A DNA stretch of 6,318 nucleotides, taken from Candidatus Zixiibacteriota bacterium. Lineage in GTDB: Bacteria > Zixibacteria > MSB-5A5 > GN15 > JACZUZ01. The notes under the pieces are model-generated. The model was given only the letters and a program-made list of their open reading frames with translations. It did not search any database and was not told the DNA's origin. The translations under genes were made by a program, and so were the position numbers. This document shows positions 5,227 through 6,318 of the stretch, piece after piece. Each line of letters opens with the position of its first letter. Position 1 is the first letter of the stretch. Location: contig JADFNA010000105.1 of the NCBI GenBank assembly GCA_022563625.1, positions 1-6,318 of the forward strand. The letters run 5' to 3'.

Positions 5227-6246
5227 GAGAGATTTTGGCATTGGGTATATATTTCAGGGATTTTAGCATTCTGTAGCCTATTCACCTTTACCACAACAGT
5301 TTTTCCATTTTCAATTGTAGAGCCAAAAGATTCCAGTACGTATTTATCTGGAGAAAAAGTCCCCATCAATCTTGATATCGGCGAAGTTGGGGGAATCACC
5401 GCCGTCCACTATTTTTGGTATGCCGATGGTGAAGACATGCTGGAAGAATTGGTTGACAGGAAACGATCCCTTATCTCCACACCTGATCACCACCCCCCAT
5501 TCGGTGGAACCATTCGAGTGCCACGAACTGCCATCGGTACCTATCGCCTATTGGCAGTAGCCCAATTAGAAGAAGGGCAAGTGGATACGGAGAAATGGGC
5601 CGTTTTCGACGAAATCCTTATCCATGTTGAACCCAAGGCTCAACTCAAGGACATAGATTTTGAGAATGAAAAACCTCTTCGATTCGGACGAGCCGCATCC
5701 GCTCGAGTCTACGACCAAATCGATTTTTTAGGCAAAACACTCGCGTTGCGCGTCATCGGACGATTTTCAGACGGCACGGTTCGCTCCATTCGCAGGAAAG
5801 ACACCGGGACAGCCTACCTGGTCGACGACGAAACCGTCGTGACGATCAATGACAATGGGCTGCTTCGTCTGGTGGGAAACGGAACGGCAATGCTGACCGT
5901 CAAAAACCGAGGCCGCGAAGCCGTATTGGAAATTCAGGTCAAAGTCAACACTCAAACCAACCAACCTCCCGTCACGAATCCCGGGGAAAACCAAACCGTG
6001 TATTCGGGTGATCCCGTCATGTTAAACGGACTCGCGAGCTACGATCCCGAGGGAGGATCGCTCCAATACCACTGGTCACAAGTCCGCGGCAGTAAAATCT
6101 CTCTTCTTGACCCTTACTCGGGAAAGGCCAGATTTTTAGCCCCATTTGTTCCAGAAGAACGACTGTTTCGATTTAAACTACGCGTCACCGATACCCAAGG
6201 GGCCGATAGTCTTCCCGCCTACCTAGACATCATAGTTATTCCGTAG
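5224..6246 (+). CDS. Exported protein with Ig-like (BIG2-type) and PKD/K319-like domains
   Basis: The product has 340 residues. Residues 1-30 form a signal peptide or N-terminal anchor (MERFWHWVYISGILAF and on) with no lipobox and no clear Ala-X-Ala cut site, so it may remain membrane-tethered. Three beta modules follow. Residues 30-136 form an Ig-like fold (SIVEPKDSSTYLSGEKVPI, YRLLAVAQLEEG, ILIHVEP). Residues 140-241 are a BIG2-type repeat (LALRVIGRFSDGTVRSI, VVTINDNGLLRLVGNGTAML). Residues 247-339 are a PKD/K319-like module (NQPPVTNPGENQTVYSGDPV, LNGLASYDPEGGSLQYHWSQ, FRFKLRVTDTQGAD). Such modules are protein-protein or glycan-binding scaffolds; no catalytic motif is seen. It is the last gene of the three-gene set, coupled to the membrane-protein gene, so a periplasmic partner role is likely. 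Arginine codons are odd: 10 of 22 are CGA, against none of 17 in the DUF6754-like gene, hinting at a different history. Product identity beyond domain content is unknown. Confidence 0.82.
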   Translation: MERFWHWVYISGILAFCSLFTFTTTVFPFSIVEPKDSSTYLSGEKVPINLDIGEVGGITAVHYFWYADGEDMLEELVDRKRSLISTPDHHPPFGGTIRVPRTAIGTYRLLAVAQLEEGQVDTEKWAVFDEILIHVEPKAQLKDIDFENEKPLRFGRAASARVYDQIDFLGKTLALRVIGRFSDGTVRSIRRKDTGTAYLVDDETVVTINDNGLLRLVGNGTAMLTVKNRGREAVLEIQVKVNTQTNQPPVTNPGENQTVYSGDPVMLNGLASYDPEGGSLQYHWSQVRGSKISLLDPYSGKARFLAPFVPEERLFRFKLRVTDTQGADSLPAYLDIIVIP

Positions 6247-6278
6247 TCCCTCACAAGGAATGTTCAAAAAAGTCCGCT

Positions 6279-6311
6279 CGCCTGCGCGAAGCCGCTTCGG
6301 CGGAGCCAGGT
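6279..6311. repeat. GC-rich hairpin repeat (REP-like) at the window edge
   Basis: The core has CCGC (6292-6295) and GCGG (6300-6303) closing a UUCG tetraloop, one of the most stable RNA and ssDNA hairpins. CCTG (6281-6284) and CAGG (6307-6310) can pair outside it. The segment GCGAAGCCGCTTCGGC resembles, from memory, a short hairpin repeat scattered between genes in many bacterial genomes. It begins 32 bases after the stop of the last gene, where REP elements usually sit. No T-run follows, so it is not an ordinary rho-independent terminator. Only one copy is in the window, so dispersal cannot be shown here. Confidence 0.5.
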
Positions 6312-6318
6312 CCAGCAA

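Noticed and set aside
6260..6318. Start of a new gene (MFKKVRSPARSRFGG...) running off the window
   Set aside because: AAGGA directly abuts the ATG with no spacing, and the translated part is mostly the GC-rich hairpin repeat, a common source of false genes.
1..6318. CRISPR array, insertion sequence, toxin-antitoxin or phage-defence system
   Set aside because: There are no regularly spaced repeats, no transposase or nuclease motifs and no pair of small overlapping toxin-antitoxin-type genes in the window.

Overview
The window looks like a chromosomal segment from a Gram-negative (diderm) bacterium. The evidence is a predicted outer-membrane lipoprotein, a DUF481-type beta-barrel ending in the phenylalanine read by the BAM machinery, and periplasmic FN3, Ig and PKD modules. 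Genes are near 50% GC while the first ~480 bases are clearly AT-richer. Shine-Dalgarno use is mixed: clear for the lipoprotein and the last gene, absent or weak for three others. This set (DUF6754-like protein, bacterial SET protein, pilin-like lipoprotein) would fit an uncultured FCB-type or deltaproteobacterial lineage. That placement is inference; no marker gene is present.

Layout. 1-483: AT-rich, no supportable gene. 484-861 (minus): small lipoprotein whose mature part resembles the C-terminal part of a type IV pilin. 862-1110: divergent promoter region, with a good sigma70-like promoter (981-1009) and two short hairpins leading to the SET gene. 1111-1743 (plus): SET-domain protein lysine methyltransferase with post-SET cysteines and a very basic tail, followed by a rho-independent terminator (1780-1827). 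1898-2665 (plus): DUF481-family outer-membrane barrel protein. 2666-3094: a promoter with a perfect TTGACA box, several hairpins including a 13-pair stem near the expected transcript start, and a possible 57-codon gene. 3095-6246 (plus): a compact three-gene set: an FN3 + membrane + DUF6754-like protein, a six-helix membrane protein, and a secreted or anchored Ig/PKD-module protein. The last two overlap by one base. 6279-6311: a GC-rich hairpin repeat with a UUCG tetraloop at the right edge.

How the parts may work together. The three-gene set reads as an envelope module: two integral inner-membrane proteins, one carrying a periplasmic FN3 domain and a probable cytoplasmic domain, plus a periplasm-facing multi-domain adhesion-type protein. 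No function is established for it. The SET enzyme and the pilin-like lipoprotein share a divergent intergenic region, but nothing in the sequence shows a functional link. The most promising unexplained items are this envelope module, the pilin-like lipoprotein and the structured leader at 2694-3094.
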